From assembly GCA_040384465.1 (NCBI GenBank), contig JAZKJF010000003.1:186001-250000 (forward strand): a stretch of 64,000 nt of DNA, read 5' to 3'. The DNA is from UBA5078 sp040384465. Lineage in GTDB: Bacteria; Pseudomonadota; Gammaproteobacteria; Pseudomonadales; Pseudohongiellaceae. A program made the position numbers and the translations under genes. Positions 8,302 to 17,358 of this stretch are shown here, one piece after another (within the stretch, counting starts at the first letter, position 1; every line of letters begins with the position of its first letter). Under the pieces are notes generated by a model. That model worked only from the letters and a program-made list of their open reading frames with translations, searched no databases and was not told the origin of the DNA.

Positions 8302-9273
8302 TCACAGCAGCGAATTGAGCCGCTCGCGGATGATGGACTCCGCTTCAGAGATAATGCGTTCTACCAGTTCCTTGCAAGTGGGTATATCGTCGATCAGGCC
8401 GATCACCATGCCGGCTGACCAGACTCCGTGTTCCAGATCTCCCGTCTCGAAAAGCTCTCGCCCGCGCACACCTTTGACGAGCGGTGCGATGTCCTCGAAC
8501 TGTGTCTCTCCCGGTTGCGCCTCGATGGCCAGCACCTGCTCGGCGACGCCGTTGCGGAACACTCGCGAGGTGTTGCGCAGCGTACGAAAAATCAGCGCCG
8601 TGTCACGCTCGGTCGCTTCTACCATGCGCTGCTTTACGGCGTCGTGCACGGGCGCTTCTTGAGTCACCAGAAAGCGCGTTCCCATATTGATTCCGTCCGC
8701 GCCCATCGCCAGGGCGGCGGCCAGCCCACGACCATCGGCAAAACCACCGGAGGCGAGAAATGGAATGCTCAGACGCCGCGCAGCCAGCGGCAACAGAATC
8801 AGATTGGTAACATCATCTTCGCCCGGATGTCCGGCGCACTCGAAGCCGTCCACGCTGACCATGTCGCAGCCGAGTGCCTGCGCCTTCAGAGCATGGCGGA
8901 TAGATGTGCACTTGTGTATGACTATGATGCCCGCACGCTTAAACAGCGGCATCCAGGGCTCGGGATTGCGCCCGGCGGTCTCGACGATACGCACGCCTGA
9001 AGAGACGATGGCGTCTACGTATTCGTCATAGGGAACCGGCTTTATAGTGGGCAGGATGGTGAGGTTCACCGCAAAAGGTTTGTCAGTCATCTCACGACAG
9101 CGGGCAATCTCCCTACGCAGAGCGTCGGGGTCAGGTTGGGTCAACGCTGTGAGTATCCCCAGCGCACCCGCGTTGGAAACGGCGGCGGCTAGTTCCGCAC
9201 GCCCTACCCACTGCATCCCACCCTGCACAATCGGATGCTCGATGCCGAGCATTTCTGTCACACGCGTCTTCAT
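8302..9273 (-). CDS. Nitronate monooxygenase family flavoprotein
   Basis: A 323-residue FMN-dependent TIM-barrel protein of the nitronate monooxygenase (2-nitropropane dioxygenase) family. It opens with the family start TEMLGIEHPIVQGGMQWVG, carries the Gly-rich phosphate-binding segment FLASGGFADGRGLAAAL and the following GADGINMGTRF. The conserved HKC(T)SIRHA and GFECAGHPGEDD segments match the group often annotated as NAD(P)H:quinone reductase or nitronate monooxygenase. The reaction in this organism is not determined by sequence. The ATG has a GGGAGA ribosome-binding site. It is divergent from the TonB receptor gene. Confidence 0.88.
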   Translation of the reverse strand: MKTRVTEMLGIEHPIVQGGMQWVGRAELAAAVSNAGALGILTALTQPDPDALRREIARCREMTDKPFAVNLTILPTIKPVPYDEYVDAIVSSGVRIVETAGRNPEPWMPLFKRAGIIVIHKCTSIRHALKAQALGCDMVSVDGFECAGHPGEDDVTNLILLPLAARRLSIPFLASGGFADGRGLAAALAMGADGINMGTRFLVTQEAPVHDAVKQRMVEATERDTALIFRTLRNTSRVFRNGVAEQVLAIEAQPGETQFEDIAPLVKGVRGRELFETGDLEHGVWSAGMVIGLIDDIPTCKELVERIISEAESIIRERLNSLL

Positions 9274-9394
9274 GTTTCTCCCGGTTTTGTCACACTCAGA
9301 AACAGATTATAGACAGACCGGCGTGGAGTGGCGACGACGCAATTGTGCTATATTCGGCCAGCTTGAAAACTCACTAGAAAGGGAGACATAAAAA

Positions 9395-11521
9395 TTGAAT
9401 AAGAAGAGTGTACACAGCGCAGCATTCCACGGTGTTGCGCCCCGTCTGCTGGCCTTGTCATGTGCCGCAGCAATGTCTGTATTCACGGCTCCGGCCGTCA
9501 TGGCTCAGCCTGCATCCGGTCAGCCAGAAGTTGAAGAGATCATGGTCACGTCCTCCACAAGACGCCCTGAAGCTCTTGCAACAATCAACGCCAGCGTCGG
9601 TGTCCTTTCCAACGAAGAACTGCGTCTGGTCAACCACCAGCACATTCAGGAAGTGGCCAACCGTCTGGCGGGCGTCAACATCAATCGCAACAATGGCCAG
9701 GAGAGTCTCACAGCAATCCGCTCGCCCGTGCTGACCGGTTCAGGTGCCTGCGGGGCTTTCCTGCTGACTGAACAGGGTATTCCGCTGCGTGCAGCCGGCT
9801 TCTGTAACGTCAACGAACTGTTCGACGCCAACAGCGAAAACGCTTCCCGCGTTGAAGTCATCCGTGGCCCAGCCACTGCCTATTACGGTTCCAACGCCGT
9901 GCACGGCATGATCAACGTCGTACTGCCAGACCCCGAAGCGGGTGGCGAATTGACCGTTGAGGCAGGCCCGCGCGGCTCTACCCGCATCAACGGCACGCTC
10001 GGCATGGACTACGGCAACTTCAAGCACATGTTCCTGGCCAACGGCGCTCACGAAAAAGGTTACCGTGACAACAGCGGCTTCGATCAGCAGAAACTGTCCT
10101 GGCGTTACCAGTACACCACCGCAGGTGGCTATGCACTGGACGGTGGCTTCACCGTCACCAACCTGAATCAGGAAACTGCGGGCTACGTCGAACTCAAGGA
10201 CAGCTACAAGAACGACAACCTGCGTGACACCAACCCGAACCCGGAAGCCTACCGCGACAACCAGAGCATGCGCGTCTGGACTCGTGTCACCAAGGAACTG
10301 GCCAACGGCTGGGAACTGGTCGCCACCCCGTACTACCGCAAGACGGACCTGAACTTCATCCAGCACTTCCTGCCCGGCTTGCCGACAGAAGACAATCAGC
10401 ACAGCAGTATCGGTCTGCAGACTGCGGGTTACCGCGATCTGAGCGATGACACCATGATCTCCTTCGGCTTTGACGTCGAAGTGACGGAAGGCAGCCTGCT
10501 GCAACAGCAGCGCTTCCCGACTGTCGGCGCGGCGGCACTGGTCGCCCAGACTCCTGTCGGCAAGCACTACGACTATGAAGTAGAAGCCATGCAGCTCGCT
10601 CCGTTTGCGCATATGGAACACAGCATGGACAACGGCCTCGACATCTCTCTGGGCCTTCGTTACGAGCGTATGGAATACGACTACGACAACCAGATGCTGA
10701 CCGGTCGTACCAAAGAGAACGGAACAGTCTGTGGTTTCGGTGGCTGCCGTTATAACCGCCCCGCTGACCGCTCCGACACCTTCGGGAACTGGGCGCCAAA
10801 GCTGGGCCTGCGTTACAACCTCAACGACAACCACAATGTCCAGCTGCGTCTGAACAAGGGTTACCGTGCACCACAGGCGACCGAGCTGTACCGTCTGCAG
10901 AATGCACAGTCGGTTGCCGATCTGGATGCGGTGGAAATCGACAGCATCGAACTCGGTGTGGAAGGCGGCCAGGACAGTTGGAGCTACGCGGTCACTGCCT
11001 ACCACATGGACAAAGACAACGAGATCATCACCGACAGCGCGCGCCTGAACCTCAACAACAGCCACACCAAACACCGTGGTCTGGAGATCTCCGGCAGCTT
11101 GGATCTGGCAGAAGACTGGACGCTGGTCACCGCCTACAACTTTGCCCGTCACACCTACGAGAAGGATGAATTCTCCGGTGGCGTGAATATCAATGGCAAC
11201 GATGTCGACACTGCCCCGCGCCGCTTCGGCACCGCGCAGCTGCAGTGGAATGTGAGTGAGAGTCTGTTTGCGGAACTCGAATGGGTGAACTCCGGTGCGT
11301 ACTACTCCAACCCGGAGAACAAGAACCGCTACGACGGCCACAACATCATGAACCTGCGCACACGCTGGAACCTCAATTCCGACGTGACGCTGTCGCTCAA
11401 CGTGTTGAACCTGACGGACGAGAAATACGCGGAACGTGCTGACTTCTCCTTCGGCAACGACCGTTACTTCCCGGGCGAACCGATTCGTGCGTTCTTCTCG
11501 GTGAACTGGAAGTACCTGTAA
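9395..11521 (+). CDS. TonB-dependent outer-membrane receptor
   Basis: A 708-residue ligand-gated porin energised by TonB. A signal peptide (about residues 1-37, ending VMAQ) is followed by a TonB-box-like segment (EEIMVTSS), a plug domain with the ASRVEVIRGPATAYYGSNAV motif, and a 22-strand barrel ending with an aromatic-rich C-terminus (NWKYL). A plug loop holds two Cys about 17 residues apart that could form a disulphide. The gene starts with TTG at 9395, supported by GGGAG at 9381-9385. No ATG lies ahead of the signal peptide. The ligand is unknown. No iron-uptake or polysaccharide-utilisation genes are adjacent. Confidence 0.92.
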   Translation: MNKKSVHSAAFHGVAPRLLALSCAAAMSVFTAPAVMAQPASGQPEVEEIMVTSSTRRPEALATINASVGVLSNEELRLVNHQHIQEVANRLAGVNINRNNGQESLTAIRSPVLTGSGACGAFLLTEQGIPLRAAGFCNVNELFDANSENASRVEVIRGPATAYYGSNAVHGMINVVLPDPEAGGELTVEAGPRGSTRINGTLGMDYGNFKHMFLANGAHEKGYRDNSGFDQQKLSWRYQYTTAGGYALDGGFTVTNLNQETAGYVELKDSYKNDNLRDTNPNPEAYRDNQSMRVWTRVTKELANGWELVATPYYRKTDLNFIQHFLPGLPTEDNQHSSIGLQTAGYRDLSDDTMISFGFDVEVTEGSLLQQQRFPTVGAAALVAQTPVGKHYDYEVEAMQLAPFAHMEHSMDNGLDISLGLRYERMEYDYDNQMLTGRTKENGTVCGFGGCRYNRPADRSDTFGNWAPKLGLRYNLNDNHNVQLRLNKGYRAPQATELYRLQNAQSVADLDAVEIDSIELGVEGGQDSWSYAVTAYHMDKDNEIITDSARLNLNNSHTKHRGLEISGSLDLAEDWTLVTAYNFARHTYEKDEFSGGVNINGNDVDTAPRRFGTAQLQWNVSESLFAELEWVNSGAYYSNPENKNRYDGHNIMNLRTRWNLNSDVTLSLNVLNLTDEKYAERADFSFGNDRYFPGEPIRAFFSVNWKYL

Positions 11522-11541
11522 GCCCCGCAACATCTTGCAAC

Positions 11542-11612
11542 TGTGGGAGCGGGCCTGCCCGCGATTGGGCAATAATGATAAACAACCAATCGCGGGCAGG
11601 CCCGCTCCCACA
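11542..11612. repeat. Perfect REP inverted pair after TonB receptor
   Basis: Two perfectly complementary 27-bp arms (11542-11568 and 11586-11612) with a 17-bp AT-rich loop. Each arm carries the Pseudomonas-like REP core GGGAGCGGGCCTGCCCGCGA. It lies 21 bp after the receptor stop codon and ends about 30 bp before the Nudix gene, so it may work as a terminator or mRNA 3'-end stabiliser. Confidence 0.88.
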
Positions 11613-11645
11613 AACGTCATACATTTCTGGCTATAATCGCCCCCC

Positions 11646-12299
11646 ATGACGATTCCAGAAAACAGCCAGGACGACCCGTTATTGCAAAGATTGCTGCGCT
11701 ACTTTGCGCAGCAGTCTTTGCAGCAACAGTCACACCCGCCCATCCCGCACCCCGACCAAAGCATCAATCGTCTGATCAATTCGCCAGAACTTCCTGAGAG
11801 CAGCTTTCGCCATGCCGCCGTGCTGATCCCGATTGCCTGCGGCGAGAACGGCAGCAACGTCATTTTCACTCTGCGCACCGAGCATCTGAGCAGTCACGCC
11901 GGGCAGGTCAGTTTTCCAGGAGGGACCCGGGACAGCGACGATGACAGCATCGAGCATACAGCTCTGCGGGAATGTGAGGAGGAGATTGGGCTGCGCGCGG
12001 AGTCAGTGCGGATCATTGGACGACTCGGCAATCTGCTGATGCCCTCGGGCTACTGTGTCACGCCCGTGGTCGGTCTGTTCGCGGCCGCAACACCGCTGAC
12101 GCCTTCGCCGCGTGAAGTGGCCGAAATCTTTGGAGTGCCCACGGCAATAGCCCTCAACCCCACCAGCTATCAGCGCTCATCGATGCTGTATCGGGATATG
12201 GAAAGGGAGGTGTTGGAGTTTCATCACGATGGCTATCGAATCTGGGGAGCGACGGCGACTATCCTGCATCATCTGGCCCGCGAACTCGCCGCCTTCTAA
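11646..12299 (+). CDS. Nudix hydrolase, CoA pyrophosphatase type
   Basis: A 217-residue Nudix protein of the CoA pyrophosphatase (YeaB/NudL) group. The Nudix box runs from GGTRDSDDDSIEHTALREC into EEEIGL (about residues 93-117), with the REcxEE catalytic core intact. The preceding LSSHAGQVSFPGG matches the UPF0035/CoA-diphosphatase signature (LxxHxGQxxFPGG). Such enzymes split CoA or its oxidised forms into 3',5'-ADP and phosphopantetheine. It is convergent with the diguanylate cyclase gene, 10 bp apart. Confidence 0.9.
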   Translation: MTIPENSQDDPLLQRLLRYFAQQSLQQQSHPPIPHPDQSINRLINSPELPESSFRHAAVLIPIACGENGSNVIFTLRTEHLSSHAGQVSFPGGTRDSDDDSIEHTALRECEEEIGLRAESVRIIGRLGNLLMPSGYCVTPVVGLFAAATPLTPSPREVAEIFGVPTAIALNPTSYQRSSMLYRDMEREVLEFHHDGYRIWGATATILHHLARELAAF

Positions 12300-12309
12300 A
12301 TGCGGGTTG

Positions 12310-13002
12310 CTAGTGTCCCAGTAACAGTTCCCGCTCGTTCTGGCTGACCCCTGACAAGGTTTCCAGCGGCGCATGGCAGACGCGATTGCGGCCATTGGCT
12401 TTGGCTTCAAACAACCACGAATCGGCACGGTGCAGGAACTGTCCGGGTTCTTCGCGGTCCGTCGGCAGGTATACATCCACACCAAAGCTGGCCGTCACCG
12501 CCACCGCATGTTCGTCACAGTGCAACCGAGAGGCTTCGACCTTGGAGCGCAGACGGTTCGCCAGCAGAATGCCGGCATTCAGAGGCGTATCGGGCAGAAT
12601 GATCGCAAACTCTTCACCACCGTAACGGCAGGCGATGTCCAGCTTGCGGATAGTGCCCGCAACTAATCGGGCGACATGCACCAGCGAGGTATTGCCGAAA
12701 TCGTGCCCCCAGCGGTCGTTGAAGATCTTGAAGTTATCCAGATCCAGCATGATCAGCGACATCGGTTTGCATGAGCGACGGGTGCGCTCCATTTCCAGTT
12801 CCATCGCCTGCATGAAGTGGCGATAGTTGTAGAGGCCTGTCAGTTCATCGGTGCGCACCAGCGCGGAGAGAGCTTTAACCTCCGAGCGCAATTGATCCAG
12901 CTCTCCCAGAAAGGTGCAAGCAGGCTCCCCCAGAGGACATACCAGCTGTTGCTGGTCGTCTGCAGGCTTTTCACTCGTTGGCTTCTTCTCGAACTGCGAC
13001 AA
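12310..13002 (-). CDS. GGDEF diguanylate cyclase (cytoplasmic)
   Basis: A 230-residue protein made almost wholly of a GGDEF domain (about residues 48-205) after a short N-terminal segment with three Cys (VCPLGEPACTF). The active-site motif is intact as GGEEF. An inhibitory RxxD site (RKLD) lies at the standard distance upstream. It should make c-di-GMP and be product-inhibited. No membrane or sensor domain is seen. The CPLGEPAC cysteines could bind a metal or sense redox state (inference). The start is TTG at 13002, preceded by a GGGG-rich ribosome-binding site. The first ATG lies inside the catalytic domain. Confidence 0.9.
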   Translation of the reverse strand: MSQFEKKPTSEKPADDQQQLVCPLGEPACTFLGELDQLRSEVKALSALVRTDELTGLYNYRHFMQAMELEMERTRRSCKPMSLIMLDLDNFKIFNDRWGHDFGNTSLVHVARLVAGTIRKLDIACRYGGEEFAIILPDTPLNAGILLANRLRSKVEASRLHCDEHAVAVTASFGVDVYLPTDREEPGQFLHRADSWLFEAKANGRNRVCHAPLETLSGVSQNERELLLGH

Positions 13003-13175
13003 ATCCCGCCCCTCGAACCTGCAATAAGACTAGCAACAAACCCAAGAATCGTCCCAACCACTGACCCAATGAATCTAGTATCGACACGCGCACGCAAGAC
13101 TGAAGCAAAGAAGTTGGTCAACGCTGGGTTTGACGACGGTTGCAACCACAGGAACTGCGGAGGACCACACAGAGA

Positions 13176-13931
13176 TCAATCCGCCTGCCACACCTCTTCC
13201 ATGGCACCGCTTGGCCTGGCAAAGAGTTCCGCCAGAAAATCGGCAATGGCGCGCTGCGCTCTGTCGTTGGCCAGCTGATTGTAGACAGTGCCGATATCGT
13301 GGTTGTTGGCCACAGGATTCGTGAACGCATGCTTGGTCCCACCGAAGACATGCAGCTGCCAGTCCACACCGGCTGCGCTCATCTCATTTTCAAACGCCAG
13401 CACCTGAGACGGCAGGCCCATCGGGTCATCATGACCGTGCAGGGCCAGTACTCTGGCGCTAATCGCCGCATTCGGAACGGAGCCTGTACCAAGCAGTCCA
13501 TGCACACTGATCACGCCGTCGACCTCGGCACCACTGCGCGCCAGCTCCAGCACGGTCATACCACCGAAGCAGAAACCCACGGCCGCCACACGCTGGCGAT
13601 CCACACCAGGCAGCTCGCGGGCACAGGCCAGAGCAGCATTCACGCGGCGACGCAGCAGGGCACGGTCGCTGGCATAAGGGGTCATCAGCGCGAGGTTGCC
13701 AGCTGTATCGCCGTCCTTGCCGAAGACTCCCTTGCCATAGACATCCAGCGCAAAACCGGCATAACCAAGTTCCACCATACGCTCGGCCATGCCACAGGCG
13801 AAGGTACGGCGTCCACTCCAGTCATGGGCGATCAGTACCAGTGGCTGCGGTTCGGCAGCTTTCTCGTCGTAGGCGAAATAGCCTTCGAGGTCGGCATCCC
13901 CGTCGCGGTAATCGATGAACCCAGTTTTCAT
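13176..13931 (-). CDS. Dienelactone hydrolase family protein
   Basis: A 251-residue alpha/beta hydrolase. The nucleophile is Cys in GFCFGGMT, and the Asp of LHGHDDPMG and the His of GTKHAFTNP complete the Cys-Asp-His triad of dienelactone hydrolases. The early FAYDEKAAEPQPLVLIAHDW segment is typical. No other aromatic-degradation gene is nearby, so it may act as a general esterase rather than in chlorocatechol breakdown. It is on the same strand as, and 2 bp from, the peroxiredoxin gene upstream, probably as one transcript. Confidence 0.9.
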   Translation of the reverse strand: MKTGFIDYRDGDADLEGYFAYDEKAAEPQPLVLIAHDWSGRRTFACGMAERMVELGYAGFALDVYGKGVFGKDGDTAGNLALMTPYASDRALLRRRVNAALACARELPGVDRQRVAAVGFCFGGMTVLELARSGAEVDGVISVHGLLGTGSVPNAAISARVLALHGHDDPMGLPSQVLAFENEMSAAGVDWQLHVFGGTKHAFTNPVANNHDIGTVYNQLANDRAQRAIADFLAELFARPSGAMEEVWQAD

Positions 13932-13933
13932 AT

Positions 13934-14413
13934 TCAGAGCTTCGCCAGAATCGCGTCGGCAGCACTCTCGACGATACCGCCTGCAGGCTCTATCGCCAGA
14001 TGGGTCAACACGCCTTTGTCGACAATCATCGCGTAGCGCTTGCTGCGGATGCCCATGCCGAAACCAGTGGCATCCAGCTCCAGACCTACCGCCTTGGTGA
14101 AGGTGCCGTTACCGTCGGCAAGCATGATCAGCTCTTCGGCATTCTGAGACTTGCCCCAGGCACTCATCACGAAAGCATCGTTGACAGACAGGCAGACAAT
14201 CGAGTCCACGCCCTTAGCCTTGATCTTGTCGGCCAGCACCACGTAACCGGGCAGGTGCGTCACAGTACAACCGGGTGTGAAAGCGCCTGGCACGGCAAAC
14301 AACACGACTTTTTTACCGGCAAAGATCGCGTCGGAGCTGATGTCCTGAGGGCCTTTTTCGCCCATGATTTTGAATGTGGTGGCGGGAATCTTGTCGCCGA
14401 TTGCAATAGTCAT
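13934..14413 (-). CDS. Peroxiredoxin (Prx5-type)
   Basis: A 159-residue thiol peroxidase of the Prx5/AhpE-like group, which reduces peroxides with electrons from glutaredoxin or thioredoxin. The peroxidatic Cys sits in PGAFTPGCT (about residue 48) with the supporting Pro and Thr residues. The start MTIAIGDKIP at 14413 is preferred over an in-frame start at 14482 because AGGAG lies 7 bp ahead. It lies immediately upstream of the dienelactone hydrolase and is divergent from the ElyC-like gene. Confidence 0.92.
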   Translation of the reverse strand: MTIAIGDKIPATTFKIMGEKGPQDISSDAIFAGKKVVLFAVPGAFTPGCTVTHLPGYVVLADKIKAKGVDSIVCLSVNDAFVMSAWGKSQNAEELIMLADGNGTFTKAVGLELDATGFGMGIRSKRYAMIVDKGVLTHLAIEPAGGIVESAADAILAKL

Positions 14414-14572
14414 AGCTGTGCTCCTGTGATGAGTTTTTCCAAGCGGAATGCGCTGTTGTGGCATTAGCGCCGATGGTAGCAAAATTCCTTGGAAGAAACA
14501 CAGGCATGGAAGACCCTCAAGTCAGCGGGGTTGGGATAAGATGGCGCCTCGATTAACGGAAACGAAACCACC

Positions 14573-15403
14573 ATGGATACACTCTTCTTCTGGGCTTCAA
14601 AACTGGTGTGGGCGCTCATCTCCCCGGACAGCCTGCTGGTGATTCTGCTGGTGAGCAGCGCTGTGCTGTTGCACCTGAAACAACACTCCTTGCTACACAC
14701 CCTGGGCCGCAGAATCCTGACGCTGACCTGCGTGCTGACCGTGGTGGTGACGTTCCTGCCCGTCGGCGAGTGGCTGATATACCCGCTGGAACGCCGCTTC
14801 ACCGCCAATCCCGAGCTGCCCGCGCGCATCGATGGCATCATCGTCCTGGGGGGCGCTCTGAACGCGGCGCGCAGCAGCGCCTGGGGACAGACTGAAACGG
14901 ATGACGCTGCCGAGCGGATCAATGCGTTTGTGACGCTGGCCCGTCGCTATCCCGAAGCCCGGCTGGTGTTCTCCGGTGGCAGTGGTGGTCTGTCGACACA
15001 GAATTTCAAAGAGGCTGATTATTTGCCTGCATTGCTGCAGGAATCCGGGCTCGGCGAGCGCGCTCTGCTGGTGGAGAACCAGTCCCGCAACACCTGGGAG
15101 AACGCAGTCCTCAGCAAGGCGCTGGTGCAACCACAAGCACAGGAACACTGGGTGCTGATCACTTCGGCGTTCCACATGCCGCGCTCGACTGGCATCTTCT
15201 GTCAGCAGCAGTGGCCCGTGCTGCCCTGGCCGGTGGACCATCGCACAGATCGTGAACGTTTGTGGCGGGTGGAGCTGCAATTTGCGGAACATCTGCGGGA
15301 ACTGCGTAACGCCAGCAGGGAGTGGGTGGGCTTGCTGGCTTATTACTTCAGTGGCAAAACAGATCGGTTGGTACCGGCCGAGTCGACACACTGCGCTGCC
15401 TGA
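14573..15403 (+). CDS. ElyC/YdcF-like DUF218 membrane protein
   Basis: A 276-residue inner-membrane protein with two N-terminal hydrophobic helices (about residues 10-30 and 40-63) followed by a soluble DUF218 domain. The signatures IIVLGGAL, LVFSGGSGG, SRNTWENAV and LITSAFHMPRS are those of the YdcF/SanA/ElyC family. E. coli ElyC influences cell-envelope carbon-lipid use and peptidoglycan synthesis at low temperature, so an envelope role is likely here. It is convergent with the serine protease gene, 25 bp apart. Confidence 0.87.
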   Translation: MDTLFFWASKLVWALISPDSLLVILLVSSAVLLHLKQHSLLHTLGRRILTLTCVLTVVVTFLPVGEWLIYPLERRFTANPELPARIDGIIVLGGALNAARSSAWGQTETDDAAERINAFVTLARRYPEARLVFSGGSGGLSTQNFKEADYLPALLQESGLGERALLVENQSRNTWENAVLSKALVQPQAQEHWVLITSAFHMPRSTGIFCQQQWPVLPWPVDHRTDRERLWRVELQFAEHLRELRNASREWVGLLAYYFSGKTDRLVPAESTHCAA

Positions 15404-15428
15404 TAAGACGGAAGAATGAAAATTGGGA

Positions 15429-16265
15429 TCAATGCCCGATGACGGAATCAATCCAAGGCTGATGAGCCGAGAGGCGTTCATAGATCCCGACGGCACCGTA
15501 CAAACCTTGTGCGGCACTACGATTGTCCTTCTGAGCAGCACTAACCTCCCCCACGGCAACACCGGCAATCCGCCAACCCTCGGCGGTTTCCAGCAACGCC
15601 GGGCCACCGCTGTCACCCAGACCAGGTAGCCCCTCCAACTCTACCGCCGCACTGCCAGGCAGACGCGGATCATCGAAATCGAAGCGCAGACGCTGACCCG
15701 CGACGGTGACGATGTTTCTAGCGAGGCGGAAGCGCCCGTCGTCATGTTGAATGCCGGTCGTACCGATGCCGAAATAGCCCCACCCTAGAAAGGTAGCCAC
15801 CCGATTCTGCTCGTCTTCGGCACGGTACAGCGTTAGAGGTCGCGGATTTTCCAATGGGCGTGTCAGACGCAACAGAGCGAGGTCCACTTCCTGCGCCGCC
15901 TTGGTAGCATCGTAACGATACTGATACTGAGGATGCATCACCACCTGATCGATAGCGACCTCGGCACCCGCGATATGAACCTCGTACTCGCCGTTGTTGT
16001 CGAGCCGCTGTTGTAGCGCAGTTTCCTCAACACAGTGGGCGGCCGTGATGGCCCATTGCGGGTGAATGAGAGTAGCCACACAAATTTTACGCAGTGCGCG
16101 CTGCTCCAGCCAGAACACGGCCGGGAACTGCGTTTCGCTGGCCACATATTGGGAGTATCCAGTATCATGCCTTATCACGATGGCCTGAGTTTGGTGCAAG
16201 GTGCCGATGGTCACCATCAACAACAAGGTCAATACGAACGCTCTTTGGGGCACTTTTCCTGGCAC
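15429..16265 (-). CDS. Secreted trypsin-like serine protease
   Basis: A 278-residue chymotrypsin-fold (S1) protease. A signal peptide (about residues 1-28) precedes the domain. The full triad is visible: His77 in ITAAHC, Asp128 in EVDLALLRL, and Ser219 in GLGDSGGPAL. The residue six before the Ser cannot be read as a clear specificity marker here. The start is a GTG with CAGGAA upstream. The protein lacks a transmembrane anchor or PDZ domain, which separates it from DegP/DegS, so it is probably periplasmic or secreted. It is divergent from the small membrane protein at 16330. Confidence 0.88.
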   Translation of the reverse strand: MPGKVPQRAFVLTLLLMVTIGTLHQTQAIVIRHDTGYSQYVASETQFPAVFWLEQRALRKICVATLIHPQWAITAAHCVEETALQQRLDNNGEYEVHIAGAEVAIDQVVMHPQYQYRYDATKAAQEVDLALLRLTRPLENPRPLTLYRAEDEQNRVATFLGWGYFGIGTTGIQHDDGRFRLARNIVTVAGQRLRFDFDDPRLPGSAAVELEGLPGLGDSGGPALLETAEGWRIAGVAVGEVSAAQKDNRSAAQGLYGAVGIYERLSAHQPWIDSVIGH

Positions 16266-16329
16266 TGTTTGATTCCTGATTCAAAGTCGGCAGCCGCAGC
16301 CACCTACCCGATTATTTGAGACATTTTGC

Positions 16330-16572
16330 ATGAGCACCGAACCCAAAACAGCCGCTACGTCTTCCGATCACGCTCTTGCGTCTGCGGAGCAGTCCGCAGA
16401 GCAGTCCGCAGAGCAGTCAACATTACAGGACGAGCGTGAGTACGAGAAATCGGGCCTCTATCCAGAGGGCAGCAAACCCTTCCGTCTCTACGCCCTGCTG
16501 GGCTGGCTGTTTGGCGTCGTCGTTTTCCTGGCCGCCGCCGCCGCCATTCTGGATACCGTCCTGCTTGAATAA
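16330..16572 (+). CDS. Small single-pass membrane protein with AEQS repeats
   Basis: An 80-residue protein that I do not recognise with certainty. The hydrophilic N-terminus contains three tandem AEQS units (coding 12-bp repeats at 16384-16419), followed by EYEKSGLYPEGSKPFR and one transmembrane helix (about residues 53-77). The KSGL..KPFR-then-helix layout is loosely like the short DUF3094 proteins of pseudomonads. It is convergent with another small membrane protein gene 18 bp away. Function unknown. Confidence 0.6.
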   Translation: MSTEPKTAATSSDHALASAEQSAEQSAEQSTLQDEREYEKSGLYPEGSKPFRLYALLGWLFGVVVFLAAAAAILDTVLLE

Positions 16573-16590
16573 CCGAAGCCTGCGCTCCAA

Positions 16591-16773
16591 CTAATCACGC
16601 AGGCGTCTTCTGCCGCGCAGATTGGGACGTTCACGCTTGCGGGTCGCCATCTTGAAGATGCTGTAGAGCCGGATGGCCATGACCAGACTGGCAACCACGA
16701 TGAAGCCCATGACGCTCGCAACCAGCCATTGTTCCTGCGACCAGTTTCCCGTACTCAACCAATTCTCAAGCAT
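16591..16773 (-). CDS. Small membrane protein, unknown function
   Basis: A 60-residue protein with one strong transmembrane helix (about residues 18-40) and a basic C-terminal tail rich in Arg (KRERPNLRGRRRLRD), predicting a cytoplasmic C-terminus. A good GGAGGG ribosome-binding site precedes the ATG at 16773, which supports it as real despite its size. No family recognised. Confidence 0.6.
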   Translation of the reverse strand: MLENWLSTGNWSQEQWLVASVMGFIVVASLVMAIRLYSIFKMATRKRERPNLRGRRRLRD

Positions 16774-16872
16774 GCTGACCCTCCGTAAGGCCTCAATATA
16801 CCCTAACCTCTCAATGTTTTGCAGAATCGACCGCTATAGAGACTAGAGCACTCAACAACGGTCACCGCCACC

Positions 16873-17337
16873 ATGTCAGAAGCCGCCTTGCACCACACTC
16901 AGAACGAGCATCAGGACATCGCTGTCAAGTTCGTGACTTTTCTACTGGGTCACGAAAATTACGCAGTGCATGCCTCTTCCGTCAATGAAGTTCTGCGCTA
17001 CACAGACATCACACCTGTGCCTGGTTCTCCTGGCTACATTCTGGGCATCATCAATCTGCGCGGTGACGTGCTGACCGTGATCGATACCCGGGAAGTGTTC
17101 GGCTTGCCCGCGCTAAAAGTCAGCAGCCACTCACGCATCGTCGTGGTGGAATTGGAGGATTGCGTCGTGGGAGTGTTGGTGGATCGCGTGGCAGAGGTGG
17201 TGGATCTGCATGAAAGCGGTATCGAACCATCGCCCAACACCGGCAATGACTACGCTGCGCGTTTCATGCGAGGGGTTTACCATCACAATGACAATCTGCT
17301 GGTGCTGGTGGATTTCAGCAAACTGTCATCACTGTAG
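16873..17337 (+). CDS. Orphan CheW-like coupling protein
   Basis: A 154-residue protein with a single CheW domain (about residues 17-152). CheW couples chemoreceptors to the CheA kinase. Typical segments are FLLGHENYAV, TPVPGSPGYILGIINLRGDV and VVELEDCVVGVLVDRV. No cheA, mcp or other chemotaxis gene is within the window. It could serve a remote chemotaxis or twitching array. No strong ribosome-binding site precedes the ATG at 16873, but the domain begins soon after it. Confidence 0.9.
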   Translation: MSEAALHHTQNEHQDIAVKFVTFLLGHENYAVHASSVNEVLRYTDITPVPGSPGYILGIINLRGDVLTVIDTREVFGLPALKVSSHSRIVVVELEDCVVGVLVDRVAEVVDLHESGIEPSPNTGNDYAARFMRGVYHHNDNLLVLVDFSKLSSL

Positions 17338-17358
17338 CGGGCTTCACTGTAACCGCCC

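Noticed and set aside
8056..8418. Open frame across the N gap
   Set aside because: It runs through ten unknown bases and a hairpin repeat, and its end overlaps the nitronate monooxygenase gene antisense.
9740..11647. A 635-codon open frame antisense to the TonB receptor
   Set aside because: It mirrors codon bias of the real gene, has no ribosome-binding site or recognisable domain, and the receptor on the other strand is unambiguous.
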